DNA of 64,000 bases from Agroathelia rolfsii (Eukaryota; Basidiomycota; Agaricomycetes; Amylocorticiales; Amylocorticiaceae): NCBI GenBank assembly GCA_018343915.1, contig JABRWF010000003.1:992001-1056000 (forward strand), written 5' to 3'. The position numbers and the translations under genes are program-made. Shown here piece by piece: positions 43,903 through 55,636 of this stretch. The notes beneath the pieces were generated by a model that made no database searches, was not told the origin of the DNA, and worked only from the letters and a program-made list of their open reading frames with translations. The number at the start of each line of letters is the position of its first letter. The first letter of the stretch is position 1.

Positions 43903-46900
43903 ATGGAGCGCCAAAATCTCTTCTCACCGCGCAATGTCACTCCCCCGCAGCCGTTCCCGACGCTGCCCCAGCCGTTTTCCTCATCCGAGACATCCAGTCC
44001 TCCCAGCCATCTCGAGAGTCTCTTCCAAAGTCTAGGATCTAGCTCGAGCAATCCTGCTCATTCGCCTCCTGTCGAATCGCACAGCACAGAGCCCCCTGCG
44101 AACGTCGATGATCATCTTACAGTCACATCGCCCAGTCTATCTGCTCAGAATCAGACCACGACCGAAAGGCAGAATGTACTCTTGAACTTGCTCAGCTCGG
44201 CGTCAAATCCTACGCCACCACGGCCTGCTCCGCAGCAGATTGCTGGCCCCTCTTCTCCACCCCAGCAAGTCCCAACACCACCCGGCTCTGCCCATCTCCC
44301 AGCACCACCACCTCCTCAGAATGATAATGAAGCCCAAGGACGATCGCTGCTAGAACAGCTCATGTCCAGGTAAGCTTTGCTTGAATATCGATTTAACAGA
44401 TGCAATGGACGTCTGTGGATAATATTTCATATGGTCAAAATAAAAATATTATTTTTATCATATTATATATGCCTAGGCATACTCCGCATTTGCGATTGCT
44501 CTATTGCACGCTAGAACAATTGACCGTAGAATTTACTGACCCTACTCATTGATAGTGCCGCACTACCGATGTCATACCCAGACTCCCAACCAAGTTCTCA
44601 TCTGTCCCTGCCCGCCGTCTCGCCTGCAGGATCCTTCCATCCACCCGAGCACGAACAATACTCTTTCCACACTCAGGAAGTCCCGCGCGGCGACGAATAC
44701 CCAGGTCCTCAGAACTCTTTACCGCCAGCCCCACCGATGTTCCCGGCAGCGCCGATCCAACAGCCACCGCCTCCTCAACCATCTCCTCCGCGCAAGTCTA
44801 CCATGTTCGATTTCAATTCTCCCTTCGATGCACTCTCTTCGCCCAACAGCGCCCCTGCCTCGCTCAGGAAAAAGTCTACGGATGATTCTTGGCCCTCCAT
44901 TTCCAACGTTGACCCTAAGCGCAAGTCTGTAGAGAACCTGCTAGATCAACTTACCAGGGGACAGGCGCCCCCACCACCGCCTCTCCAGCCTCCGCCTCCG
45001 GTGCAGCCGGAGACCATTACGCCCACCGGTCCTGGCGTGCCAGGTGGATACGAGTATTCTTCCGATGATCATCTCTCGCAGGCCGAGTTGTTGCAGCCGC
45101 GCGGAGCCGTGCCACCCCCGCAGGCGCCCTTCCCCAAGCCACCCAAGGTGGCCTCACCCAGATCATCCCCACCGAAGCTGCAGGCTCAGCGCCAGATGAA
45201 TGTGAATATGCCCGTGGCCCGGAGTGGCGAGTCTCCCGTCGGTCAGGGTATTGTTGGAAGGAAGGAGAAAGACCACTCCCCTGCCCCGAGAGGTGGAAAC
45301 CACAGGCAGGAAGGAAGAGGCAAGAATGGAAAGGGAAAGGGCAATGGGGGGAACAACAGGTACCTGACCTCGTCCCCTTTGGTTCTTATCAGTTTTGTCT
45401 TAACATTTCACCTTGTGTAGTGTTCCACCACCTCAGTCTATCATCTTCGATGTCTCCTCGCCATTGGACGAAATTCAGGCACCTTTGGATTACGTCAAGT
45501 ATACTGCTATCGCACTCGTCAAGATTGATCCCGTATTCTTGCCTGGAACAACTATCGGTGTGACCCAGTGGGTCGCATATGCGATGACCAGGGGTTCGTC
45601 CATCATATACAGCTATTCTTTAATTTTCTCTTGATGATATATTCAGGTCGTGTTCGTGTTATCTCGCGACAAAGTGGAGATCGCACCCTCCTTCAGCTGC
45701 CCCATACTTTCCCGACATCTACTGCAGTCACTGACATGGCCGTCCATGGCAATCGCCTGGCTGGTATCACCTCGGATGGTGGTCTCATCGTATGGGAGCT
45801 GCCCGATATCATCACCGATGACGTCCCGTGAGTTGTCTACTCGTGAGAAGAGTTTGGCTAGTCAAACTTACTATAAGCCCTCCAATCAGTGGCCGTGTCC
45901 TTTTGTGTGTTGCTCCCGCGATCGATATTGATGGTCTCCACTCAGTTAAGTGGCACCCTGGCGAACACGATACGTTGGCTGTTGCTTCAGATTCGACGAT
46001 TTACCACCTTGACTTGAGTAATGCCGAGCGCACTTTTGGCGGCGATCCTATTCCTCAGATGGAGCTTGCTCGTTTGGGCCCCGTTTTCCATGCCTCTTCT
46101 GTGAGTATCTTCATCTTGCTTGTGCTTGGCGTCATTGTGCTCATCATATACCCTACTTTTCTAGCGAATCATCGCCTTTGACTTTGATGTTGTCCATTAT
46201 GCCATTGCTAGCATCTCAGAGGACTCTAGCCTCGTCCTATGGAACCTGCACGATAAGATCCCCTTCTGGACGCAAAAAGTCCGTGGTGATGACACACCTT
46301 CTTCTCTGACCTTCGTCGAGGATGGAATCATCGTCGGTCGCAAGAACGGTACCATCTTCCAGCTCCTCTCCAACATCACGCGCCAAGTTTTATCCACCAT
46401 CAAGTTCGTCAACGGTCAGCACCAGGACGACATAGACATGTTCGGTCACATCAACTATGATGCGCGCATCCAGACGCTCTGGGTCGCCAACAGCCGGCGT
46501 GACTCGCTCGTGGCCATCAAGCTCGGTTATGAGCACACGCTTACCGCATCTGCCGAGCTCGTTCGCGGTCCGTTCTTTGAGCAAGTGACCGAGTTCGCTG
46601 GTCTGAAGCCGACGATTCATTTCGTGATCCTGACGGGTGATGCGGACCCGCACGGAGACGAAGCGCATGCAGCATGTGTAGCGGCGAAGATCCCGCCCGG
46701 AGAGTTGGCGCTTGTCTCATTCTCGGTGCACTCGACGGGCGTGGACCAGATCTTGATCAGGAGGGAGTGGTTCGAAACCGCGATGGCGAACACGCATGCG
46801 AAGTTCCCCGCATATGCCTTGCCACCGCCGTTACCATCGTCGCAACTGCCCCAGCCCCAGTCCCAGCAGCAGACACCGATACTGGTGGCTGAGAGCAAGA

Positions 46901-48965
46901 CATACCGCGGGCCCATAGCTTCGATTGGGTTGCCACTGCCACCACCACCACCGACACAGTCCCAGACGCCGCCGTATGTGACTCCCGTGCCTAAGCGCCC
47001 GCAGACGCCACCGTATGAGGATGCGGAGATTGAGACCGCTGCGAGAGAGGATGCTAAGCTACAGGAGCCGAGGGGTGGTAGGAACGCCAAAGGGAAGAAT
47101 GTTCTCTGGAAGGATAAGGACGAGGGTTCTTCCTCAGTCCAGCAGAAGGAAAAGGAAGGAGGAAATGGTGGTGGTAGTAGCGGAAAGAGTGGCAAGGCGG
47201 ACAAGGAAACCGCTGTGCTCAACGAGTCTGCCCTCGGCCAGGTGCTCAGCCGGGAGATTCGGAAGTCGGAGGAGAACCTGCATGTGCGGATCGGCAGGCT
47301 GATTGGGAAGGAGATGGAGAAGCAACGTAATGCAATCCGATTATGTTTTAGGCGTTCATTCCTGTTTTTGGCTGACATGCGGCTGCTTTTTTGCTCTCTG
47401 CCCTTTTTTTTTTGATCAGATACACGCCTCGAGGAAGCACGATTGAATGACCAAGCTGCCGAATTCAACCGCCAGGAGACAATCTTGAAGATGATCTCCA
47501 CGGAACTCACGAAGAACACCCAGCGCGTCGTCGAAGTGGCGGTCAAATCTGAGATTAGGGATACCGTCCTTCCGTCATTGGAGAACATTACGCGCAACGA
47601 GGTCAAGATGGCCATGAACGAGCATCTTGGCCGCGGACTTGGTGATTACGTCCAAAAGGTTGGTCATCGCATAGACGATATTTTTCTGTTTCTTTGGAGC
47701 AAAAACGATACTAACGACATCATGATCATTCTCCTAACGTATGTAGGGTCTTCCCGTCGAGCTTGAGAAATTACTCGTTCGTCCAGATATTTCTGGACAT
47801 TTTGCGCATATATTGTCATCGAACCTCGTGCCTCTCTTTGAGCGCCATGTTCGTGATTCGATCCACAAAGGGTTCTTGCCCATCTACACTCAGCAGTCTT
47901 CCAGCTCTCATGATGAGTTGATGCGCGAAATGCGTAATGAGTTGCATACTATGAAGGCGGATATGAACTCATGGCGTAACGAGGTCTTGCGTACACAAGA
48001 GGTTATCTTGCCGTCATCTCATGACTTGACACTTTTGTTAATGTTGATCTTTTTGCAGGCGACCGTCAGAGACCTCGAGCTTACCGTTCGGTCGCTATCG
48101 GACCAAGTCAAGTATTTGTCCCTGAACGGCCCCACCAACGCACCACTTGTTCATCCTCAGGTCCAGCAGGCCCGAGGGTCGCCTTCCGGACCTACGGGTA
48201 TGGGCAGTGGCCTCATGCACCAGACGGCCCTGCCACCGGCTAACCCACCCGTGCCTACGTACAATCATCCCTCTTATGCTCAGCCACCTCCACAGCAGCC
48301 GATGCAGCGGCACCAACCGCAATGGTACCCCACGAACATCGCGGCTCCGCAGGCATCGCACCCGCTTGCGCCGCCGCCGGCTGGACCGGCGTTGAACCAG
48401 CGACCGTCACCGCCGCCAGAAGACTGGGACAACACCTACATCACCGTTTTGGGTCAGCAGGACGCACGCCAGTTCCGCGATCTGTTATTGCGCTCGAATC
48501 CTGATCATCTCTTACCGCTTAATGGGCCCTGTGTCTTATCGGGACCCGTGATTTTGGCCTTGATATCTAGAGTGAGTTCATCTGTTGCTATAGAAGCCTT
48601 TTTAGCACTCATATGATTTTAATTTTAATTACTTCTTTAGCTCTCTGGTGTCTTGAGCGATGCCGGCGCGTCCGAAGACACGTTCAAGAGTGCGTTGTGG
48701 TGGTTACAGCGCGCCTCGCTTTGTTTGAATGTTAAGGTAAGCAATGTCACGCCATCCTCTATTCTTCTTTATTGGATCACTCATTTTCTTTTCTTTTCTG
48801 TAGGACCCACAAGTTTCTGCTTTTGTTGCACGTGTGTTGCCTAACGTGCAGACCTCGCTAAATACTATCAAATCACGACTTGCGATCATCCCTGGTGGAA
48901 GCTCGATCGACATGGTTAGATCTCTATCCGAAATCCAAGACACCCTGGTGCGAAAGACCTTGTAA
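43903..48965 (+). CDS. EDC4: EDC4/Ge-1-like enhancer of mRNA decapping
   Basis: Scaffold of cytoplasmic P-bodies that links decapping factors. Eleven exons (43903-44369, 44556-45359, 45421-45593, 45647-45827, 45890-46100, 46165-47326, 47420-47658, 47747-48001, 48059-48571, 48641-48736, 48804-48965) give 1,420 aa. A long Pro/Ser-rich disordered N-terminus (LLNLLSSASNP, SLLEQLMSR, VENLLDQLTRG) is followed by a WD40 propeller at about residues 430-720 (GRVRVISRQSGDRTLLQLP, GLIVWELPD, DSSLVLWNLHDKIPFW). Then come a Pro/Gln-rich linker, a charged helical segment, and a C-terminal helical domain (DPQVSAFVARVLPNVQTSLN). The order matches Ge-1/EDC4. The leucine-rich short motifs in the disordered part may be interaction sites. 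The intron at 48002-48058 is in frame and stop-free. The donor at 45594 (GTTCGT) is weak but needed for frame. Confidence 0.85.
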
Positions 48966-51037
48966 TAAAACAATAAATTGATTACACCATGTTTTATCTC
49001 TTTTCCGTTCTCGTTTTCCTTTTTTTTTCATGGGTCATGAATTACTACTACGCCTCACGACAACGGCTGTTAGGGCCACCGTCATGATTTTCCCTTCTCA
49101 TGTTGTTGCTCTACTAAATCGTTTTTACATTCACTTACACCATCATGGTACAACTCTGATCTGGTCCTTGCCTTATTTCCTTTCCTCTACTTTTTTTTTT
49201 GTTCTCTTGAAAATTTCATATTTCGAAATCGATCCTTTTGTGCTTCGTCTAGCTGTTGTTGTTCTTTTATGATGATTGATGTTCCGTACCGTATATACCA
49301 GAAATTACATGCCATTTCTTTGTTGTACTCATGTCTTCTTGGATCGCCGGTTGTTCTAATCCTTGTCCCCAGGTAGGCAACGTGAGTTTTTTTTTATCTT
49401 CATGACTGCGAGTGTACATGATATGCGGGGGACGACGGCATCGGATGCTACCCCCAAAGCTAGAATGGTAAAACTGTGTTGAAAGAAGCCTGAGATGATC
49501 CCGTGGTATGCTCAAGTGGTGGCTGACCAATCCGAACAAAACGGTGGTGTACCTCTAAGTAATCCGAACGAAACGGTGACAATGACGCACAATAGCACGA
49601 TACGAACAGAACGGATGGATGAGGCATCGATGAGGTGTGAGATCGCAACGATCCGAACAAAACGGCGAAAGAGGGGAAGTTGTCACTACACTTATTGGCT
49701 TGGAGGAGAAAAGAATCTACTGACTATAGACCATCCATTCTTTTTTTTTTTTTATAATTGTAATGATATCATCTATCTTTTTTTGTCCCCCCTCGTGGAC
49801 ATCCCACTCCCCATTAGACCGTTTGAGGAAAATCTGGACTCAGGCAACGAATTGTCTATAATTACAAAGGGGTCGCAAACTTGAAGAGTTGAAAGCCACT
49901 TGAATTCTTAGTGCTCTTTGTCTGAACATCACACATATTAATGGACCTTCTGAGTTCTTGATTGTAAAAATTGCACGATTCTTTCTACCGTTGAGAACCT
50001 TACAGAATATGGGGTATCTTGCGCTGGCCGAAGTGATAATGGAAACGCTGAAAACCTCAAGCCGAAGTTGCAATGGCCGAGCCTTGCCTTGAGTGACTGG
50101 TCGAAATTAAAATCGATAGTTGCGCCACTGCAGCTGCCACTGTAGCCACCGCTTATCGGTGTGGCGGTGCCAAGCCTCTTCCTTACCCCAGTTCTGTCAC
50201 GATTGGCATTGGTTGATACTCTATCCAGGCAGTCACAATCGCAACCATCATAATCAAGCTAATTGACACTCCATACTCTGCCCTCGGACTCGGCGAGCAA
50301 ACCAGCTGAACGTCCGTGCAGGCCAGTGGTGACTTAATTTTACCGCCAGTTCACCGACTATTATCTCCAACTCAAGTGCAATTCAGGAAGTCGTCTTTCC
50401 ATTTTCCAGTCGCAAGAACTCCTTCTTCTTTTCTATCACCTCCAACTCATGGTTTCGAATAGCTCAGATCCGTTTCTCGGGAATGCCATTCGACGCCACC
50501 ATACTACAATTAGATACTATTGTTCACGTAAAGCAGATATGCTCAAACTGAGGACCAAATCCAGGACTGAATTACCAAAGTATTCATGAAATAATACCTC
50601 AGATAACGCCAATGCAACATTTTTGATGTGACTTTCGAAACAAAACAAAAAAAATTCGCGTAGTCATTAATTAGCAGCGCTAGAGGTTGAGATATGATGG
50701 GATCTTGCCAGAGAAGTGGGTAGCTGCATGCGCAAAGGCTGGTCATTGGAATATTGTGGTTGTCAGTAATCTTCCAATTCTTTGTCAATTTCACATGTGA
50801 ACGTACGAAAATGGTAAACTGAAGATGATGATAGATCACGGGAATCAGAGCGATAATCAAGAAGGTAATGATGCAAGATACAACTTGTGACCCTGGAGAA
50901 CATGTGCGTTCGACTTCGAGGCAACCAAAAATACCCCGTGATTGCAGCAAAGGCACCAAAGATGTTTCCACCATCTGAGGTTGGGAGCGCATCGGTGCCA
51001 TTGCCTTAACTGGTACACATATCGCTAGCAAGAAAGG
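48966..51037. other. 2 kb spacer between EDC4 and the first ammonia-lyase
   Basis: The left part is the 3' region of EDC4, with T-rich runs (49020, 49190, 49390, 49740). A short repeated motif sits at 49531-49665 and is listed separately. A 162-codon minus-strand frame at 50543-51031 overlaps the promoter of the downstream gene and has no recognisable domain. Confidence 0.45.
49531..49665 (+). repeat. four spaced copies of TCCGAACAAAACGG-like motif
   Basis: Copies start at 49531 (TCCGAACAAAACGG), 49563 (TCCGAACGAAACGG), 49601 (TACGAACAGAACGG) and 49652 (TCCGAACAAAACGG). Spacings are 32, 38 and 51 nt and the intervening DNA is not repeated, so these look like binding-site copies, not a tandem duplication. 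The first and last copies are identical. Confidence 0.7.
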
Positions 51038-51044
51038 TATATAA
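51038..51044 (+). promoter_or_regulatory. TATA box of the first ammonia-lyase gene
   Basis: TATATAA starts 63 nt before the ATG at 51101. The tandem paralogue has the same heptamer 58 nt before its ATG, which supports a real core promoter element. Confidence 0.6.
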
Positions 51045-51100
51045 TCCTATGCGCATTATCGAGTCTGGAGCAACACATATCCCACCCTACCGCTGGCACG

Positions 51101-53691
51101 ATGTCCCAACACCTCTTATCTGTTCACCAAGACTACAGTCGACTGACTGCCCTCCGGCAGGCAGCAGGACCAAGGATTACCATCTCTGGCCATGGGTTGA
51201 CTATCCCAGACCTCGTGGCGGTTAGCCGGTGAGGGATCTTGCATCATTCATGCGCTTGTTTGTATTGCAGCAACTGAACGTGGTTGCAGTTATCATGCAC
51301 CCTGTGAAGTCAGCACCGATGGTGCTGTTCGTCAGCGCGTCGAGGCTGCTGTTTCATTCATCAACAAGGCCATTCAACCAGGAGCCAAGACGAGTATTTA
51401 CGGTGTAACAACCGGCTTCGGTGCATCTGGTAAGTTCATGAATTACCTAGTGGATTAGACATATGGCTAACAAATTAATTGAACAGCGTGAGTAAATCGC
51501 GGCATTCAATTGTTGCTTCCCATAGCTTAATTCTTCAATACAGCGGCTTGCGTACGAACCAGGCCCAAAGTTTGCAGCTTACATTCCTCTGGGGCTTGAT
51601 CTGTGGTATCCGGCCCGACCCTGACGGTGCAGATGATCCCAGGACAAAAGATTTCGATGTCACCTGGGATGATTCGTCACTCGTCTTCCCCGAGCCATGG
51701 GCCAAGGGATCTATCGTTCTGCGTCTCAACTCTATCTTGCGAGGACAGTCCGGATGCAGCTGGCAATTGATTGAGAGGCTGCATTCACTCCTGGTGCACA
51801 ATATCACACCATGCCCACCACTGAGACAAAGTATCTCTGCATCGGGAGATCTTGCTCCTCTCGGATACGTCGCCGCAACCTTGTCTGATGACTTTAACGT
51901 GCCAGTCTGGAGTGGCAAGGGGTAAATGAATTCCTCTTCTTTCTACTTAGCGCAAAGGCTGATGGTGCTGGCATGATTCCAGGAAAGACCGTAAGCGCAT
52001 CTCTTCGCGACAGGCCAGGCGTGATCACGGATTAGAATCACACACCTTCGGCCCCAAAGAGGCGCTCGCTACTGTCAACGGCACAGGTGCCAGCTGTGCC
52101 GTCGCCGCGCTTGCACTGCACGACACCAACATCCTGGCCTTGGCGGCACAGGTCACATCGGTCATGGCTGTTGAGGCTTTGCGAGGCACACCCGAAAACT
52201 TTGATTTCATCACGCACGATGTCTCACGCCCCCACCCCGGACAGGTCGAGGTTGCGCGCAACTGTCGTGCACTCTTGGAGGGCAGCCAGCTGGCGCGCCT
52301 TCATGATGAGTCTGACCCGACTCAGGCACTGCGTCAGGATCGGTATGATCTGCGTGCTGTACCGCAATGGATTGGGCCACAGCTCGAGGAGTTGTTGACC
52401 TCCAGGAAGACAATTGAGCTTGAGATGAACAGCACTACGGATAACCCCATTCGTGAGCTTTCCTATCATGACATTTCTTGACATCGGGGATTCTCAACCT
52501 CCCTTGCAGTTGATGTGGAGGGAGAACGTGGTGTTACCGGTGCCAACTTCATGGCAACATCTGTATCGACCGTCATGGACAAGACCCGAATTGGTCTTAA
52601 CCACTTCGGTACGACATTCCTCGGGGCTTATTTTTCTCGGCTTGTTTTCATTCTGATCTCCTGCTTTCGCGCTCTTCACTCTTTCTACCAACAGGTAAGA
52701 TTGCTTTCGCTCAGTTCGGCCAGCTCACAAACCCAACCATGAGTCGCGGTTTGCCCGTTGACGTTGCCGCCTTTGAGCCTTCGTTGGACATGGGCCTGAA
52801 GATCGCTGATATTGCCATGGCTGCATACTACAGTGGTAAGCTGCTAATATACCCTCAATCAGCTTCTTTCCTTTTATATCACTGTTTTTTTTTCTATAGA
52901 ACTCTCATTCGTTTGCAACACTCTTACAAATCACGTCCAGAGCGCCGAGCAGCACAATCAATCAGTCAACTCTATGGCTTTGGCATCCGCGAGAATGACA
53001 TATGACGCAATCCAGATCTTGTACATGGTATGTTTTGCAAGGATTTTTCCTCCTCACCTTCTTGAAACATCATCTTGATAATCAAATGAATCCCTAGATC
53101 TACTCTACCTTCCTCGTTGCGTTGTGCCAAGCCATCGATATTCGTGGTTTGATCGCCAAGTTCTTGGAGCGTCTGGAAGCAGAACTTCACCGCAGCCTCG
53201 CGCCCCTCTTCGACGGAAAAGATGACGCACAACACGCGGCGCTTACCAAGAAGCTCTTCATTCAGTCCCGTCTCTACTTCGACCAGAGCTCGGCCAAGGA
53301 CAGCACATTCCGCTTCCAGGACGTCCTCCGCCCGCTCGTGGCCGACATCGTTGCGTTCCAGGCGACCTACAAGACCCCCTCGTCGGCGACATTCGATGTC
53401 ACCGCCTGGCACGCCAACCTAGCCGAGACGCTCGGAGAGCTGTACAGGGCCACGAGGTTGGAGTACTTCGAAAATGGATCCGCCGACCACTTGATGGGCA
53501 GGACCAAGGTCGTATACTTGTTCATCAGGAAGACGCTCAAGGTTCCCATTCACAAGGGCGACCACAAGGATGCCGAGGGATGGGACGCCAAGTTCTCTCG
53601 TGTCTACCGCTCCTTTGAGTCTGGCGCCATTATTCCCGTGCTCTTGGAGGCCATGCAGTTGGATGGTGTCAATGGGTCGAACGGGGCGTGA
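51101..53691 (+). CDS. PAL: MIO-type aromatic amino acid ammonia-lyase (PAL/TAL-like), copy 1
   Basis: Converts phenylalanine (perhaps tyrosine) to cinnamate (coumarate) and ammonia. Exons 51101-51228, 51290-51429, the single base 51487, 51544-51921, 51983-52452, 52510-52608, 52695-52835, 52900-53027 and 53098-53691 give 692 aa. The active-site loop with YGVTTGFGAS is near residue 85. The MIO prosthetic group would form from Ala189-Ser190-Gly191 in SISASGDLAPLGY. STTDNPI, GVTGANFMATSVS, AAYYSELSFV and [10 protein letters not shown] are family motifs; most PALs have HNQDVNS. Without the base at 51487 the frame after GAS is lost. Copy 2 follows in tandem with identical lengths for exons 1, 2 and 5-9. 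Substrate preference cannot be read with confidence. Confidence 0.93.
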
Positions 53692-55578
53692 GTGCCGCTA
53701 GCGCTGTTTCTTTTAATTGAGACGAACTGTTCGTGACGCGCATAATGCAGGGGTACGAACCGAACGCATTTGGCCAAGATGTGAAGGACCATGAAGATGG
53801 CTAGTGGGGCGTTTAATTTTTTTTAACAAAAAAAGTGATGTTTGCGATGTATCATTATCGATTGTAACAACATTGGACTTGCATACAACAAATTTTTCGA
53901 TTGAGAAATGCTACTTACTACTCTACTGGTGTTTCTCGCTACAGGAATGAGCAAATATATCCGTTATCTTCTGCGTTATCTGGATGCTGGTTTCAGTGTC
54001 ATCACCCCTGGAACATAACTCGAATGAGTGATTTGTACATGTTTGCATAGTCCTGCATGAGAGGCATGTGACTTTACTTTTTTGTTTGTTAATTTGTTTA
54101 TAGTCTTATCATGCTACTAAGGCAACCAGACTCCAAGGGATATCTTGGCTTTGGGCTATCGACCCCAAGCGTTTCCTTTTTTTGATTTGACTTATGGAAA
54201 CGGCTGAAAGCCAATGGCATGCATTGCCTTTACTTACAATCACAGGAATTAGATAAGTCATATAAGTATAATAATGCCAAGTTGCTTAACACAAGTATAT
54301 GGGAAGACAAGCAAGCACACACCATATTATAAAGTCACCTCTACCCATATAAATTTAGTTGCCTATCAAATCTGTTTACGGCTAATTACTGATAATCCTA
54401 CTACTAGTAGGGTAAATCAAAACCTCTTCTAGTGGTGCTAGCTTATGTGAACCAGCAACCACATATACGGACCTTATTTTTATTATTATCTCTGTCTAAA
54501 AGTAACTTTTCTCCTTGCAGACAATTATCGATCTGGGGCCCCAGCAACATTGTTTTTTCGCATCTTATTTCTTCTTGAAGTCTGTCATTTATCCTCGGAT
54601 TTAAGGTAATGATACCTTCCGTTTTCATTCACTGTCCATCGGTAAGCTAAACTTGAACAACCCCATGACCGCAGCCCGGACCTGTGGCCACCGGCATCGG
54701 GACCACTTGTACCTATCACTGACATTTTTGCCACATGTGCCATCAATTATTTCTGGAATTACAAATTGGGGCGGCGGTATCGTTTGGTCCAGTGGTCTGG
54801 TTGGAATTCTACAGTAACCGATGGAAAATCACTATCGATTAGGATGATAACACATGTCATTATCCTTGTGACTGAGACATTACTGCTTCGAACTCTACCT
54901 ATCCTACACTAGCATTGTGACTTCCTATTAGTGAGCCGCCGGTCTTACAGCTGATCTAGACGCTCGGGAATGATGTTTCGCCGACTCATGCACTGATACA
55001 ATCAAAGATATACCATATACAGTAGCTGGGCTTATCATTGATTTCTAGATCAACTGGTCACGATTAAACAGTTAAAGGAATGGCTATTTCCATAGTGCGT
55101 CTTGGTTAACCGCTTAAGTTACCGCATCCTTACCCCTTTTTTATATTCCCAGATCACTCACTATCCAGAGTGAGTTGTGATTACCTATCCAAGTGGTTGT
55201 TCAAGGGTGTGAGCTGAGATATTTAAATGAGAACGTGGCCTCTATGACTTCATCGAAGTGGATTCAAACATTTGTTACGCCCTTCCTCTTGACTGCTATG
55301 AGTTTGAACTTACGGGGATCACTGTCAGGAGCACCACGGACATCAAACATTCCTGCACTGCTGAAGTCAATTGACAGAAATATCATTTACACGTGTTAGA
55401 TAAGAGCATCAACTCCGAATGACACTGGCACACACATGTATCCTCTATTGAAATCACCAAAAATGCTTCGGGATGACAGGAGAATGGTTTGATAAATTAG
55501 CAACAATATAATAACTAAATGAATACACAGTCGGATAACTATCACCGCCGGTAGCACGATTTGTTATATTCAGGAAGA
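53692..55578. other. 1.9 kb spacer between tandem ammonia-lyase genes
   Basis: AT-rich from about 53800. No gene recognised on either strand. The last few hundred bases are the presumed promoter of copy 2. Confidence 0.5.
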
Positions 55579-55585
55579 TATATAA
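55579..55585 (+). promoter_or_regulatory. TATA box of the second ammonia-lyase gene
   Basis: TATATAA starts 58 nt before the ATG at 55637, at nearly the same distance as in copy 1. Confidence 0.6.
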
Positions 55586-55636
55586 TAAAAGATCCATAAC
55601 TCTGGATCCAATCATCCTCTGCCCCTTCCTACTTCA

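Noticed and set aside
46617..47615. 332-codon minus-strand open frame
   Set aside because: It is antisense to EDC4 exons 6-7, Ser/Pro/Gly-rich, and explained as the mirror of the Pro-rich linker.
50543..51031. 162-codon minus-strand open frame in the promoter of the first ammonia-lyase gene
   Set aside because: Hydrophobic but unlike any family I know. It overlaps the core promoter side of a well-supported gene, and nothing similar exists upstream of copy 2.
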